Shown here piece after piece: positions 26,811-37,391 of a stretch of DNA of 64,000 nucleotides. The first letter of the stretch is position 1. The number at the start of each line of letters is the position of its first letter. The notes beneath the pieces are model-generated. The model searched no databases, had not been told where the DNA came from, and saw nothing but the letters and a program-made list of their open reading frames with translations. Source of the DNA: Yoonia vestfoldensis DSM 16212 (lineage in GTDB: Bacteria; Pseudomonadota; Alphaproteobacteria; Rhodobacterales; Rhodobacteraceae); the NCBI RefSeq assembly GCF_000382265.1, contig NZ_KB907981.1:1-64000 (forward strand), given 5' to 3'. The translations under genes were made by a program, and so were the position numbers.

Positions 26811-27527
26811 ATGCGCCATCTGATCCTCGCCCTCTTCCTCGCCTCGCCCGCCTTGGCCCAGCAGATCGAGACGGACCTTGAACTGGTCCTGCTCGCCGAT
26901 GCCTCGGGGTCCATCGACGCGGATGAACTGCTGTTCCAGCGGCAATCCTATGCGACCGCGATCACCGATCCGGCGGTTGTGGCGGCGATCCAGAACACGC
27001 TTTATGGTTCCATCGCAGTCACTTACGTCGAATGGGCCAGCAATCAGGCGACGGTCGTGGACTGGACCATCATCGCGGATATGGACAGCGCCACCGCCTT
27101 TGCCGACGCGCTGATCGGCCCGCCACGGCAGGCGAGCGGCAGCAATGCGATCGGGGCCGCGCTGCTTTACGGGATGGACCAGATCGAAGGGAACGACATC
27201 CGGGGCTTTCGCCGGGTGATCGATTTTTCCGGCGACACGATGGCCAATACCCTCGGCCCCGCGATCACGACGTCACGCGATCAGGTCGTTGCCGCGGGTA
27301 TCACGATCAACGCCTTGCCGATCCTGCGCAACAACGATTTCCGCAGCAACAGCGGGCTGGTCAATCTCTATGAACAGAACATCATCGGCGGCCCGAACGC
27401 CTTTGTCATGCCCGCGATGGACGGCGCGGAATTCACCGATGCCGTCCGCCGCAAGCTGATCTTGGAGATTGCGGGCACCGTGCCGGACACCGCCATCGCG
27501 ACAGCGCTACTGGACCAGATCCCGTAG
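26811..27527 (+). CDS. Secreted DUF1194 (VWA-like) protein, second copy
   Basis: This 238-residue paralogue of the protein at 3078 has a signal peptide MRHLILALFLASPALAQ, the metal-site motif ADASGSID, the conserved VEWASNQ region, and IDFSGDTMANTLGP. It ends without further domains. Function is unknown; the fold suggests ligand or surface binding in the periplasm. The gene lies between the inverted repeat and a convergent DUF3047 gene six bases away. Confidence 0.86.
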   Translation: MRHLILALFLASPALAQQIETDLELVLLADASGSIDADELLFQRQSYATAITDPAVVAAIQNTLYGSIAVTYVEWASNQATVVDWTIIADMDSATAFADALIGPPRQASGSNAIGAALLYGMDQIEGNDIRGFRRVIDFSGDTMANTLGPAITTSRDQVVAAGITINALPILRNNDFRSNSGLVNLYEQNIIGGPNAFVMPAMDGAEFTDAVRRKLILEIAGTVPDTAIATALLDQIP

Positions 27528-27533
27528 GCCACC

Positions 27534-28175
27534 TTAGCGCAGCACCAGATTGCCCAGCGCCGCACGGATCACGCTGTCGGTGTCGTCGCTGTCGCCTGAC
27601 ACAGCCAGCCCCACCAGCGCCCCCGGCGCACCACCGAAGGCGCGCGCATAATCCGCCGCTAGGTCCACGTTTTCAGTGAAAGACCCCGTGCCCGCCTGCC
27701 GCAAGGCGATGGTCACCCCCTGCCCCGACGGTCCATAGGGTGAGGGGATCACCTGCCCCGCCGCATGGTTGCCGCCCCAGGCATATTGCATGATCCGCAC
27801 GTCGCTGTTGCCCAGCAGGCTGCGGATATTCGCGCCTTCGAGGCCAGGGGCGAGCTCTTCCGGCACGAACACGAAATAGAGCGAGATGTTGCGGTCATCC
27901 CCGCCCTTGCGGGCAAGGTCTGTCGCAGGCACCGATTGTTCCACCGTCCAGGACCAGGACGCGCCGCGCGTGCCCCATTCGGCACGCGGCACGCGGGTCC
28001 AGGCGATGGACACCGACCCATCGGACACCAACCCCATGTTCTGGCCAAAGTTGTAATCGTTCGAACTGAACAGCGACAGCCGCTGTTCCTGCCAGCCCGT
28101 GGCGAAACTGACGGGGCCCGCCAGCGCGGGGATGGTCGATGCCAGAAAAAGGGCGAAAGTAAGCGCGAAACGCAT
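27534..28175 (-). CDS. Secreted DUF3047 protein
   Basis: The 213-residue product has a signal peptide MRFALTFALFLASTIPALA and the DUF3047 pattern WSWTVEQSVPATDLARKGGD, ISLYFVFVPEEL, MQYAWGGNHAAGQVIPSPYG and, at the end, VSGDSDDTDSVIRAALGNLV. DUF3047 proteins are periplasmic beta-sandwich proteins of unknown function. It is convergent with the DUF1194 gene and transcribed toward it. Confidence 0.8.
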   Translation of the reverse strand: MRFALTFALFLASTIPALAGPVSFATGWQEQRLSLFSSNDYNFGQNMGLVSDGSVSIAWTRVPRAEWGTRGASWSWTVEQSVPATDLARKGGDDRNISLYFVFVPEELAPGLEGANIRSLLGNSDVRIMQYAWGGNHAAGQVIPSPYGPSGQGVTIALRQAGTGSFTENVDLAADYARAFGGAPGALVGLAVSGDSDDTDSVIRAALGNLVLR

Positions 28176-28267
28176 GTCTGATCCTCGGGTTGTTGCACAA
28201 AGCCTAAGGCAGACACGTCACCGGCGCACCAATCAGTGCAGCCGGTCACGACAATGTCAGCACGATG

Positions 28268-28654
28268 TCATCGTTGCAGCGTTTCGAGGTAATCGGTCAG
28301 CATCAGAAGCTTCCACGGCACCGGCGTGCCCAGCCCGTCGTTTTCCACGATCACCGTATCGCCCATGTCGCCCGCGCCGAATTCGGGCATCGCGCCCGAT
28401 AGGTGCTGGCCGCGTTCATAGCCGTCGATCGTGCTCATGACCGCGTCGCGCGGGAAGGTGCCGCCGTTGCGCGCGGAAATCTGTGTGAGGTCGGGTGCCA
28501 CGACGCCCAATTCTCGGGCCATCGGCCCGTTGCCGGTCGCATCGGCTCCGTGACAGGCGGCGCAATTGTCCAGATAGGCGGTGCGCCCATCGACGGGCTG
28601 TTCGTCGACACAGGCGGCAAGCACCAATACCGCGCCAAGCATGAATTTCTGCAT
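28268..28654 (-). CDS. Lipoprotein monohaem cytochrome c
   Basis: The 128-residue protein has a lipobox (AVLVLAAC, C15), so it would be anchored in a membrane facing the periplasm. One haem c binding site follows, C31-A-A-C34-H35 (NCAACHGAD), with M89 of GAMPEFG as probable axial ligand. It may be a small electron carrier to an oxidase or dehydrogenase. A strong AAGGAGG precedes the ATG at 28654. No partner enzyme is adjacent. Maturation would use Lgt. Confidence 0.88.
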   Translation of the reverse strand: MQKFMLGAVLVLAACVDEQPVDGRTAYLDNCAACHGADATGNGPMARELGVVAPDLTQISARNGGTFPRDAVMSTIDGYERGQHLSGAMPEFGAGDMGDTVIVENDGLGTPVPWKLLMLTDYLETLQR

Positions 28655-28752
28655 CTTCTGCCTCCTTGTTTTTTGTGAGACTAGCAAAGTCGCAGACAGC
28701 AAGCCATGATCCAGATCATATACAGGCAAAGAACACCACAAAGGGCCACCCC

Positions 28753-29187
28753 ATGTTCCAATATGCGCTGATCATGCTGGTGGCCGGCATCGGCATTCCG
28801 GTGCTGGCGGCCATGAACGCGGCCTTGGGCCGTCAGATCGGATCACCGGCGATGGCCGCGACGGTCCTGTTCATCGTTGCCTTCAGTGTGGCCCTCATCG
28901 CAGCCTTGCTGACCCAGCCGCAGGCGGCAGGCAAGCTTGCCGCGGCGCCCAAATATCTGTTTCTGGCAGGCACGCTGGTCGCGTTCTACATCCTGTCGAT
29001 CACATGGATCGCGCCGGTCATCGGGGTCGGCAATGCCGTGTTCTTCGTCTTGCTGGGGCAATTGATCTCGGCGGCCGCCATCGACCATTTCGGGCTGTTT
29101 TCCGCACAGGTCACGCCGTTGACGGGCACCCGTGCGGCTGGCATCGCCCTGATGGCGGCAGGCGTGTTGCTGACACAAAAGGTCTAA
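28753..29187 (+). CDS. DMT-superfamily YdcZ/DUF606 membrane protein
   Basis: The 144-residue protein has about five hydrophobic helices and the pattern of the DUF606 (YdcZ) branch of the drug/metabolite transporter superfamily, for example [20 protein letters not shown] and [20 protein letters not shown]. It acts in the inner membrane; substrate unknown. Some family members work as pairs, but only one copy is seen here. The gene is divergent from the cytochrome gene, and its stop overlaps that of lolD. Confidence 0.85.
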   Translation: MFQYALIMLVAGIGIPVLAAMNAALGRQIGSPAMAATVLFIVAFSVALIAALLTQPQAAGKLAAAPKYLFLAGTLVAFYILSITWIAPVIGVGNAVFFVLLGQLISAAAIDHFGLFSAQVTPLTGTRAAGIALMAAGVLLTQKV

Positions 29188-29864
29188 AGCGGGACGAGAA
29201 CGCCCGCGGTCAGCCGCACCTGCCGGTCCATGCGCGCGGCAAGCTCAAGGTTGTGCGTGGCGATCACCGCCGCAAGGCCAGTGTCCCGCACCAGCCCGAT
29301 CAGCGTTTCGAACACGCGGTTGGATGTGTCGGGGTCAAGGTTGCCGGTCGGTTCATCCGCCAGCAACAGGGCCGGTTCATTCGCGAGCGCACGGCAGAAG
29401 GCAACGCGCTGCTGTTCGCCGCCCGACAGGGCCGCTGGCCGGTGCGCCGCGCGATCCGCGATCCCCACGCGGTCAAGCAGGGCCATCGCGCGGGTGTGGG
29501 CTGCCTTTTCGCTGACACCGTTGGCAAGCTGCGGCAGCACGATGTTTTCCAGCGCCGAAAACTCGGGCAGCAGATGGTGGAACTGATAGATGAACCCGAC
29601 CTGGCTCCGGCGCACGCCCGTGCGTTTACGATCCGACAGGCGCGTCATGTCGGTGCCCGCGATGCTGACCGTGCCGGTGTCGGGGGTATCGAGCAGCCCC
29701 GCGATATGCAGCAAGGTCGATTTGCCCGCCCCTGATGGCGCGACAAGGGCCACGATTTCCCCCGCCCCGACCGTCAGGTCGACGCCTTGCAGCACGCGCA
29801 CCTCGTTGGGTTTGCCTGCGTTATAGGTCTTGCGCAGGTCGTGCAGCGACAAAACATCATTCAT
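29184..29864 (-). CDS. lolD: Lipoprotein-releasing system ATPase LolD
   Basis: LolD energises extraction of outer-membrane lipoproteins from the inner membrane with the LolC/E permeases. The 226-residue ATPase has Walker [10 protein letters not shown] (42-50), signature [15 protein letters not shown], Walker [13 protein letters not shown] and the switch histidine ATHNLELA. LolD-type features include [19 protein letters not shown]. It overlaps the permease gene by eight bases. Confidence 0.93.
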   Translation of the reverse strand: MNDVLSLHDLRKTYNAGKPNEVRVLQGVDLTVGAGEIVALVAPSGAGKSTLLHIAGLLDTPDTGTVSIAGTDMTRLSDRKRTGVRRSQVGFIYQFHHLLPEFSALENIVLPQLANGVSEKAAHTRAMALLDRVGIADRAAHRPAALSGGEQQRVAFCRALANEPALLLADEPTGNLDPDTSNRVFETLIGLVRDTGLAAVIATHNLELAARMDRQVRLTAGVLVPL

Positions 29865-31113
29865 AGCGCAGCGCCTCGACCGGGTTCATCCGCGCGGCGC
29901 GGCGGGCGGGAAAGATCGTGATGATCCACGACAGGCCCAGCGACAGCGACACGGCTTTGAGCACATCCGACAGATGCAATTCGGCGGGCACGTTGTAGAT
30001 GCCGCGGATCGACGGGTCCCAGACGCCGCCGCCCGCGACATAGTTCACAAGGCTGAAAATCTGGTCGATATAGATTGCAAAAAGACACCCGAGGATGACA
30101 CCCAGCGCCGTCCCAATGGTCCCGATTCCCGCCCCGCAGATGAAGAAAATCCGCAGGATCGACCCTTCGGTCAGGCCCATGGTGCGCAGGATGCCCACAT
30201 CGCGGCCTTTGTTTTTCACCAGCATGATCAGCCCGCTGATGATGTTCATGGACGCGACCAGCACAAGGATCGACAGGATGATGAACATCACATTGTCCTC
30301 GATCGTCAGTGCGCGCAGGAAACGGCCCACGCGGTCCTGCCAGCTATAGGCCCAGATATTGGGGCCAGCGGCATTGGCGATGTCCTGTTTCAGCGCCTCG
30401 GACTGGTTGATGTCGTCCAGCCGCACATCGAGTTCATCCGCCACACCGTCGCGGTTGAAGATCGTCTGCGCCACCTCGAAGGGCAGATAGGCGCGCACCT
30501 CGTCGATCTGATAGCGCCCGGTGGAGAAGATATAGACCACCTCATAGGCGTTGCGCCGCGTCGATTGCCCCATGGGCGTGGCAGCCCCCGACCGTGTCGT
30601 GATCTCGATCCGGTCGCCAAGGCCAAGGCCAAGGTTCGCCGCCAAGGCAGAGCCAAGCGCGATTCCGTTCGGCAGATCGTCGATATTGCCGATGGTGCGT
30701 TCGCTGTCGACGATGGCCTCGGACGCCTTGAGATCATCCAGCTGGATGCCATAGATATCGGCTAAAGCGATCTGCCCAAAGGCCCCCGCCATTGCCTGCC
30801 CGCGCACCAGTGGGGCGACACTGGCGACACCCGGCACTTCCATGATCCGGTCGGACATGGCGGCGTAATCCTCGATCACCTCGCGCGGGCGCACGACGGT
30901 GACATGGGCATTGGCGCCAACGATCGTGTCGATGAATTCGGCGCGAAAGCCTGACCGGACGGCGAGCGTGGCGATCAGGGCGAACACGGCCAGCGTGACG
31001 CCGATCAGGCTGATCCATGTCATGACGCTGACGCCGCCTTCGGCGCGCTTGGCGCGGATATAGCGCCAGGCGATCATCCATTCGAATTTGGCAAAGGGGC
31101 GCGTTGTGTTCAT
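29857..31113 (-). CDS. lolC: Lipoprotein-releasing ABC permease LolC/LolE
   Basis: This 418-residue inner-membrane permease has one N-terminal helix ([20 protein letters not shown]), a large periplasmic domain (about 50-270) and three C-terminal helices, the standard LolC/E or MacB topology. The opening [20 protein letters not shown] and closing [16 protein letters not shown] are typical. Only one permease gene is present, so it probably works as a homodimer with LolD, as in other alphaproteobacteria. Confidence 0.92.
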   Translation of the reverse strand: MNTTRPFAKFEWMIAWRYIRAKRAEGGVSVMTWISLIGVTLAVFALIATLAVRSGFRAEFIDTIVGANAHVTVVRPREVIEDYAAMSDRIMEVPGVASVAPLVRGQAMAGAFGQIALADIYGIQLDDLKASEAIVDSERTIGNIDDLPNGIALGSALAANLGLGLGDRIEITTRSGAATPMGQSTRRNAYEVVYIFSTGRYQIDEVRAYLPFEVAQTIFNRDGVADELDVRLDDINQSEALKQDIANAAGPNIWAYSWQDRVGRFLRALTIEDNVMFIILSILVLVASMNIISGLIMLVKNKGRDVGILRTMGLTEGSILRIFFICGAGIGTIGTALGVILGCLFAIYIDQIFSLVNYVAGGGVWDPSIRGIYNVPAELHLSDVLKAVSLSLGLSWIITIFPARRAARMNPVEALRYE

Positions 31114-31154
31114 GGCGGTCTTCTAGCGGGCAGGGCCGCGCATGGCCAGCGCCA

Positions 31155-31766
31155 TCAGCGCTTGACCCCCGACAGGCGGGGAATATGCGATGGCGTTTCC
31201 GCCACCAGACGCGGTTTGGCGATGGGCGGCTCGCCTTTGATCGCGGGCGGTTTACGTTTGAAGGGCTGCGCGCGGGGCTTTTTGGTGGCCTTGAACGGAA
31301 CGGCAACAAGGGCGGCCAGCAAGGCCAGCAGCGCCCAGCCTGCTCCGAATCCCGCGCCTGCGGCCACAGCGCCCGCCGCCGACAGCGGCATCGCAGGCTG
31401 GAAATCGGCCCAGACCGCGCGGGCGATGTCTGTATCGGCCACACGCTGCGGCATCGTCAGCCGCGCGACGGGGGATGCATTGCGCAAGGCGTCCAGATCG
31501 TCGGACAGTTGCGCGTGCCGCAGGATCGTGCGCCGCCACATCGCCGCCTGCCCGTCCATCGGCGGGGTCTGCGCCATTTGCAGCAACATTTCCTCGCGGC
31601 CGAAACCAGCCTCAAGCGCGGTTGCGTCGAAATCGACAAGTTGCGCTGTCAACGCATCCACATGCCCGCCCAGCCGTTGCAGGTATTGCTGCGAGAATTC
31701 AGGGAATTGCGACAGGCCAGCGGCCCCCGCCAGCCCACCGGCAAGGCCGATCACACGCAGGATCAT
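31155..31766 (-). CDS. DUF2937 membrane-associated protein
   Basis: The 203-residue protein opens with a hydrophobic helix and the DUF2937 pattern GLAGAAGLSQFPEFSQQYLQ RLGG (split here), followed by a helical domain and a second helix around 130-155. A basic, proline-rich tail (KKPRAQPFKRKPPAIKG) ends the protein. Function is unknown. It lies upstream of lolC by 41 bases in the same direction and downstream of proS, so it may join the proS-lolCD transcript. Confidence 0.82.
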   Translation of the reverse strand: MILRVIGLAGGLAGAAGLSQFPEFSQQYLQRLGGHVDALTAQLVDFDATALEAGFGREEMLLQMAQTPPMDGQAAMWRRTILRHAQLSDDLDALRNASPVARLTMPQRVADTDIARAVWADFQPAMPLSAAGAVAAGAGFGAGWALLALLAALVAVPFKATKKPRAQPFKRKPPAIKGEPPIAKPRLVAETPSHIPRLSGVKR

Positions 31767-31877
31767 GGTGTCGTGGTCCGATAAGTCATGGCCTGCCTCT
31801 TGCCCATTTTGCGCAGATCATAGCAAATCAGGCCGCTGCCGCGCATCATATCTGCGCGATCAGCGGGCTTTTGCGCG

Positions 31878-33218
31878 TCACGCGATCCCTTGATAGATTT
31901 TCGCGATCCGCGCCACGGCATCCGCAGGCGGCAATTCCTCACTTTCGCCCGTCCGGCGGCTGGTCAGTTCGACCACGCCGTTCTTGAGCCCGCGCGGCCC
32001 GACCGTGATCCGCCATGGCAGGCCGATCATGTCCATCGTGCCGAATTTCGCACCCGCCCGTTCGTCGCGGTCGTCGTAAAGCGGCTCCAGCCCCAGCGCG
32101 GTCAGGCTGTCATAGATCGCCTCACAAGCCGCATCAGCCTCTGCATCGCCTTGCTTGAGGTTGACGATCCCGCAATGGAAAGGCGTCACACCTTCGGGCC
32201 AGATGATGCCCTTGTCGTCGTGGCTCGCCTCGATGATGGCGCCCAGCAGACGCGACACGCCGATCCCGTGGCTGCCCATATGGACGGGGACCTTGCCACC
32301 CTTGCCGTCATCGACAAGCGCGCCCATGGCGTCGGAATATTTGGTGCCGAAATAGAAGATCTGCCCGACCTCGATGCCGCGCGCGGTGCGGCGGCGTTCC
32401 TCGGGGATCTGGTTGAACAGCGCTTCGTCATGGGTTTCATCGGTGCGGGCATAGCGGCTGGTAAATTCTTCCAGCACAGCAGCACAGGCGGCGTGGTCGT
32501 CAAAATCAATCGCACGGTCACCGAATTTCAGATCGGTGATCTCGCCGTCATAAAACACCTCTGATTCGCCGGTTTCGGCCAGAACAAGGAATTCGTGGGT
32601 GTCATCGCCGCCGATCGGGCCTGAATCCGCACGCATCGGGATCGCCTGCAGGCCCATGCGTTCATAGGTGCGCAGATAGCTGACCAGATGGCGGTTGTAG
32701 GCATGCAGCGCGTCCTCTTTCGTCAGATCGAAGTTATAGCCGTCCTTCATCAGGAATTCGCGGCCGCGCATCACCCCGAAACGAGGGCGCATCTCGTCCC
32801 GGAACTTCCATTGGATGTGATAGAGCGTCAGCGGCAAGTCCTTGTAGCTGGTGACGTAGGACCGGAAAATATCCGTGATCATTTCCTCGTTCGTGGGGCC
32901 GTACAGCATGTCGCGGTCCTGCCGGTCGCGGATGCGCAGCATTTCGGGGCCATAGGCGTCATAGCGTCCGCTTTCACGCCACAGATCGGCCGATTGCAGC
33001 GTCGGCATCAGCATCGGGATATGGCCTGCGCGCTGCTGCTCCTGATGCACGATCTCTTCGATCTTGCGCAGCACCTTGAAGCCGAGCGGCAGCCAAGAAT
33101 AGATGCCCGCGCTGGCCTGCTTGATCATACCCGCCTGCAACATATAGCGGTGCGACACGATCTGCGCCTCGCGCGGGGTTTCTTTCAGGACGGGCAGGAA
33201 ATAGCGGCTCAGACGCAT
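31878..33218 (-). CDS. proS: Prolyl-tRNA synthetase (short type)
   Basis: This class II synthetase charges tRNA-Pro. At 446 residues it is the short alphaproteobacterial form lacking the internal editing domain. Class II motifs are visible: [20 protein letters not shown], then [20 protein letters not shown], and the C-terminal [13 protein letters not shown]. The ATG at 33218 begins [20 protein letters not shown], the usual N-terminus; upstream open frame is ignored. The absent editing domain suggests that a free-standing trans-editing deacylase exists elsewhere. Confidence 0.95.
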   Translation of the reverse strand: MRLSRYFLPVLKETPREAQIVSHRYMLQAGMIKQASAGIYSWLPLGFKVLRKIEEIVHQEQQRAGHIPMLMPTLQSADLWRESGRYDAYGPEMLRIRDRQDRDMLYGPTNEEMITDIFRSYVTSYKDLPLTLYHIQWKFRDEMRPRFGVMRGREFLMKDGYNFDLTKEDALHAYNRHLVSYLRTYERMGLQAIPMRADSGPIGGDDTHEFLVLAETGESEVFYDGEITDLKFGDRAIDFDDHAACAAVLEEFTSRYARTDETHDEALFNQIPEERRRTARGIEVGQIFYFGTKYSDAMGALVDDGKGGKVPVHMGSHGIGVSRLLGAIIEASHDDKGIIWPEGVTPFHCGIVNLKQGDAEADAACEAIYDSLTALGLEPLYDDRDERAGAKFGTMDMIGLPWRITVGPRGLKNGVVELTSRRTGESEELPPADAVARIAKIYQGIA

Positions 33219-33375
33219 GGCAGGGACCTTTATGGACGGCGAAATTGGCTTTGACGTGTAGTCCGCCAACCCAGCCCCCGCAAGCATTGTGATCAAGGCG
33301 GTCCGAAAATGCGCACGACCCTTGCAAGCAAGGCCCAATTGCCGCATCACAGCCAAAACCAAAGCGGAGTGACCG

Positions 33376-34479
33376 ATGGCCCTGCCTGTCAAGGACCAGT
33401 TAAGATATTGGGGGATCGCGGCGGCCGTCTTCCTCGTCCTGCTATGGGCGCTGGGGGATGTGATCCTGCCCTTCGTGCTGGGCGGTGCCATCGCCTATCT
33501 GCTGGACCCTGTCGCGGACAGGTTGCAGCGCGCGGGGCTCAGCCGCGTGGTGTCGGTCAGCATCATCACGCTGGTTGCGGTTCTGGTGTTCATCCTGCTG
33601 ATCCTGCTGGTGATCCCGACGCTGGTGAAACAGACGATCGCGCTGATCGAAACCGCCCCTGCCCTGTTCGAGCGTTTGCAGGCCGGGCTGACCGCGCGTT
33701 TCCCCGAATTGATCGAACCCGAAAGCACGATCCGCCAGCAATTGCAGGCCATCGGCGAGACGATCCAGTCGCGCGGGGGGGAATTGATCAACGGGTTGCT
33801 GAGCTCGGCGATGGGGTTGCTCAATATCCTCGTGCTGCTCGTCATCGTTCCGGTCGTGGCGTTCTACCTGCTGCTGGATTGGGACAACATGATCGCCAAG
33901 ATCGACAGCCTGTTGCCGCGCGATCATGTGGCGACCGTCCGGCATCTGGGCCGCGAGATCGACCGCACGCTTGCGTCCTTTATTCGGGGGCAAGGCACGG
34001 TCTGCCTCATCCTTGGCACCTATTATGCCGCAGGGCTGATGCTGGCGGGGCTGAATTTCGGGCTGATCGTGGGCTTCATCGCCGGGCTGATCACCTTTAT
34101 CCCCTATGTCGGCGCCCTTGTGGGCGGATTTCTGGCGCTCGGTCTGGCGCTGTTTCAGTTCTGGGGCTCGGTCGAGATCGCCGATGGCGACACCGTCACC
34201 TATGCAACGAATTGGCTGCGGATCGGGATCGTCGGCGCTGTATTTGCGCTGGGGCAGTTTCTGGAAGGGAATGTGCTCACGCCGAAACTGGTCGGCACGT
34301 CCGTCGGGCTGCATCCGGTCTGGCTGATCTTTGCGCTCTCGGTGTTCGGGTCGCTGTTCGGCTTTGTCGGGATGCTGGTTGCCGTGCCGGTTGCGGCCGT
34401 GATCGGCGTGCTGACCCGCTATGCGATGGGGCGCTATCGCAGCAGTTCGCTGTACCAAGGACAATCCAAAGACCCATGA
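33376..34479 (+). CDS. AI-2E family (PerM-like) membrane transporter
   Basis: The 367-residue protein has about eight helices and the PerM/AI-2E pattern, for example [20 protein letters not shown] near the N-terminus, the central [17 protein letters not shown] turn ([15 protein letters not shown]) and [20 protein letters not shown]. Members export or exchange ions or small metabolites; autoinducer-2 export holds only for some. The stop overlaps the hdaA start, a frequent arrangement in alphaproteobacteria. Confidence 0.88.
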   Translation: MALPVKDQLRYWGIAAAVFLVLLWALGDVILPFVLGGAIAYLLDPVADRLQRAGLSRVVSVSIITLVAVLVFILLILLVIPTLVKQTIALIETAPALFERLQAGLTARFPELIEPESTIRQQLQAIGETIQSRGGELINGLLSSAMGLLNILVLLVIVPVVAFYLLLDWDNMIAKIDSLLPRDHVATVRHLGREIDRTLASFIRGQGTVCLILGTYYAAGLMLAGLNFGLIVGFIAGLITFIPYVGALVGGFLALGLALFQFWGSVEIADGDTVTYATNWLRIGIVGAVFALGQFLEGNVLTPKLVGTSVGLHPVWLIFALSVFGSLFGFVGMLVAVPVAAVIGVLTRYAMGRYRSSSLYQGQSKDP

Positions 34480-35138
34480 CCGCCCGGCAACTCAGTTTCG
34501 ACTGGCCCAACGGAGTGGCGCTGGGGCCGGATGACTTTTTCGTCTCGACCGCCAATGCGACGGCCTTTGGAATGGTCACGGACCCTGACCGCTGGCCTTT
34601 GCGCAAACTGGTGATCGCGGGGCCTGCGGGCTGCGGCAAAAGCCATCTTGCTCGGATTTTCGCAGGCGCGCAGCCCACGCAGATCATCGCAGCCGCCGAT
34701 CTGACCGCCGATTTTCTGCCAGAGGCGGCGGCACTGGTCATCGAGGATATGGACAGCCTGCCGCAAGCCGCCCAAGAGGCGATGTTCCACCTGCACAACC
34801 ACCTGCAACACAGCGGCGGGCTGTTGCTGATGACCGCGCGCCAGACGCCGGGGCATTGGCCTGTGACCCTGCCCGACCTTGCCAGCCGAATGCAGGGCAG
34901 CGCCGTCGTGCAGGTCGCAGACCCCGATGACGCGCTGTTGCAAGCGGTGATGATGAAACTTTTCGCCGACCGCCAGTTGCTGCCGCCGCCCGACCTTGCG
35001 GCCTATCTGGCCCCCCGGATCGAACGGTCCTTTGCCGCCGCCGCCGCCATCGTGGCCGCGCTTGACAGCGCCGCTTTGGCAAGCGGTCACAAGATCAGCC
35101 AAAGGCTGGCCGCACGGCTGCTGGACAAGCCCGACTAG
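34476..35138 (+). CDS. hdaA: DnaA-related regulatory inactivator HdaA
   Basis: HdaA is a DnaA-like AAA+ protein that, with the sliding clamp, promotes ATP hydrolysis by DnaA and prevents re-initiation. The 220-residue protein has a clamp-binding N-terminus (RQLSFDWP), Walker A GPAGCGKS (49-56), a Walker B-like ALVIEDMDSL and the DnaA-type LASRMQGSAVVQV arginine region. It lacks a DNA-binding domain IV. The ATG overlaps the upstream stop (ATGA), and ppk follows 50 bases later. Confidence 0.9.
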   Translation: MTARQLSFDWPNGVALGPDDFFVSTANATAFGMVTDPDRWPLRKLVIAGPAGCGKSHLARIFAGAQPTQIIAAADLTADFLPEAAALVIEDMDSLPQAAQEAMFHLHNHLQHSGGLLLMTARQTPGHWPVTLPDLASRMQGSAVVQVADPDDALLQAVMMKLFADRQLLPPPDLAAYLAPRIERSFAAAAAIVAALDSAALASGHKISQRLAARLLDKPD

Positions 35139-35188
35139 GCGCTGCATCATCGTCACAAAACCGCAACCTTCGCGGGACAAAAGGCTGC

Positions 35189-37357
35189 ATGCTCAACGCA
35201 AATTTCCTTACCGGCGACTTTCCGGCTGCCACCTCTCTTGATGCGGATCTCGCAAGCTGCGCACGTTTCGTGAACCGCGAACTCAGCTGGGTCGGGTTCA
35301 ACTGGCGCGTGCTGGAAGAGGCCGAGAACCCCCGCGTCCCGCTGCTGGAACGGCTCCGGTTCCTGTCGATTTCCGCGACCAATCTGGACGAATTCTATAC
35401 CGTTCGCGTGGCAGGCCTGCGCGAATTGTCGATTGCGGGCAATGTCACGCCCGCGCTGGACGGGCTGACGCCTGCCGAACAGCTGGTCGAGATCGACCGC
35501 GAGGCGCGCGCCCTGATGACGCGCCAACAGGTCGTGTTCAGCGCGTTGGAAGCGGAATTGAAGGACAACGGCATCGCCATCCTTTCGCGCAAGGACGTGA
35601 CCGAGGATGACCGCGAATTTCTGGACAATTATTTCCTCGATCAGGTGTTTCCGGTCCTGTCGCCGCTCGCGATCGACCCTGCGCATCCGTTCCCGTTCCT
35701 GCCCAACGAAGGTTTCGCACTGGCGCTGCAACTGGAACGCAGCGCCGACAAGCGCAGCCTGCGCGCGCTGCTGCCGATCCCCGCGCAGATCGCGCGGTTC
35801 ATTTCGGTGCCCAGTGCGACGGGGCACAGGTTCCTGCCGCTGGAAGAACTGCTTTTGTTGCATATCCCGCGCCTGTTTCCGGGCTATCACGTCAAAGGCA
35901 ATTGCGGGTTTAAGGTGCTGCGCGACAGTGATCTGGAACTCGAAGAAGAGGCCGAAGACCTCGTGCGCGAGTTTGAAACCGCCCTCAAACGCCGTCGCCG
36001 GGGCGAGGTTGTCCGGCTCAAGATTTCGGCCAATGCCCCGCCCGCGCTGCAATCGCTGATCATGTCCGAACTGCATGTGTCCAGCGATGCCGTGGTCGAG
36101 GTGGACGGGCTGATCGGTATCTCCGACCTTGGCGAACTGGTGCTGGACAGCCGGCCCGATCTGCTCTGGCCCACATTCACGCCGCGCGTGCCGGAACGGG
36201 TGCAGGACCACGACGGCGACATGTTCGCCGCGATCCGGAAAAAGGACATGCTGCTGCACCACCCTTATGAAACCTTCGACATGGTGGTACGGTTTCTCAA
36301 TCAGGCGGCGCATGATCCCGATGTGGTCGCGATCAAACAGACGCTTTATCGCACGTCGCAAAAATCGCCCATCGTCACAGCGCTTTGCGAGGCGGCAGAG
36401 AACGGCAAATCCGTCACCGCACTTGTCGAACTCAAGGCCCGCTTTGACGAGGCCGCCAATATCCGCCAGTCGCGCAGGTTGGAACGGGCGGGCGCGCATG
36501 TGGTTTACGGCTTTGTCAACTACAAGACCCATGCCAAGATCAGCACGGTGGTGCGCCGCGAAGGCGACAGGCTGGTGACCTATACCCATTTCGGCACCGG
36601 CAATTACCATCCCATCACGGCACGCATTTATACCGACCTGAGCTTTTTCACCTGCGATCAGGATCTGGGGCGCGATGCGACCAAGGTGTTCAACTACCTG
36701 TCCGGCTATGCCCAGCCCGAGGGGCTGAAGAACCTGTCGATCTCGCCCATATCACTGAAACAGACCTTGCTGGACCGCATCGAGACCGAGGCGGACAACG
36801 CCCGTGCGGGCAAACCCGCAATGATCTGGGCCAAGATGAATTCGCTCGTTGAACCCGATGTGATCGACGCGCTTTATGCGGCCTCTGGCGCGGGGGTGAA
36901 AATCAGCCTTGTGATCCGTGGCATCTGCGGGCTGCGCCCCGGTGTGAAGGGCCTGTCCGACAATATCCGCGTCAAATCCATCGTGGGGCGGTTTCTGGAG
37001 CATTCGCGCATCGTCTGTTTCGGCAATGGCGCGGCACTGCCGTCGAAAAAGGCCAAGGTCTATATCAGCTCTGCCGATTGGATGGGGCGCAACCTGAACC
37101 GGCGGGTCGAGACGCTGGTCGATATCCAGAACCCGACCGTCAAGGCGCAGATCGTCAGCCAGATCATGGCCGCCAACATGGCTGACGTCGCGCAAAGCTG
37201 GGTGATGGCGCCAGACGGGCATTTCACCCGCGCCACGGTGCCCGAGGGCGAATTCGCGTTCAATTGCCACCGCTTTTTCATGGAGAACCCCTCGCTTTCG
37301 GGGCGCGGGTCAGCGGGGGCGTCGGATGTTCCGCAATTGACCCACACGGACGATTGA
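35189..37357 (+). CDS. ppk: Polyphosphate kinase 1
   Basis: Ppk1 reversibly polymerises the gamma phosphate of ATP into polyphosphate. The 722-residue protein has the four expected domains. The phosphorylated histidine is H448 (NYKTHAKISTVV) and the second catalytic histidine is H605 (FLEHSRIVCFGNG). The N-terminus (RFVNRELSWVGFNWRVLEEA) is standard. It is followed 34 bases later by ppx, the enzyme that degrades the product, so synthesis and breakdown are co-transcribed. Confidence 0.95.
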   Translation: MLNANFLTGDFPAATSLDADLASCARFVNRELSWVGFNWRVLEEAENPRVPLLERLRFLSISATNLDEFYTVRVAGLRELSIAGNVTPALDGLTPAEQLVEIDREARALMTRQQVVFSALEAELKDNGIAILSRKDVTEDDREFLDNYFLDQVFPVLSPLAIDPAHPFPFLPNEGFALALQLERSADKRSLRALLPIPAQIARFISVPSATGHRFLPLEELLLLHIPRLFPGYHVKGNCGFKVLRDSDLELEEEAEDLVREFETALKRRRRGEVVRLKISANAPPALQSLIMSELHVSSDAVVEVDGLIGISDLGELVLDSRPDLLWPTFTPRVPERVQDHDGDMFAAIRKKDMLLHHPYETFDMVVRFLNQAAHDPDVVAIKQTLYRTSQKSPIVTALCEAAENGKSVTALVELKARFDEAANIRQSRRLERAGAHVVYGFVNYKTHAKISTVVRREGDRLVTYTHFGTGNYHPITARIYTDLSFFTCDQDLGRDATKVFNYLSGYAQPEGLKNLSISPISLKQTLLDRIETEADNARAGKPAMIWAKMNSLVEPDVIDALYAASGAGVKISLVIRGICGLRPGVKGLSDNIRVKSIVGRFLEHSRIVCFGNGAALPSKKAKVYISSADWMGRNLNRRVETLVDIQNPTVKAQIVSQIMAANMADVAQSWVMAPDGHFTRATVPEGEFAFNCHRFFMENPSLSGRGSAGASDVPQLTHTDD

Positions 37358-37391
37358 CCGATACCTGTCAGGCGTCACACACGGGGACAGA

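Noticed and set aside
33309..34475. A long open extension upstream of hdaA in the same phase
   Set aside because: HdaA homology starts at the ATG at 34476, which overlaps the upstream stop; the extension is an out-of-phase reading of the AI-2E transporter gene.
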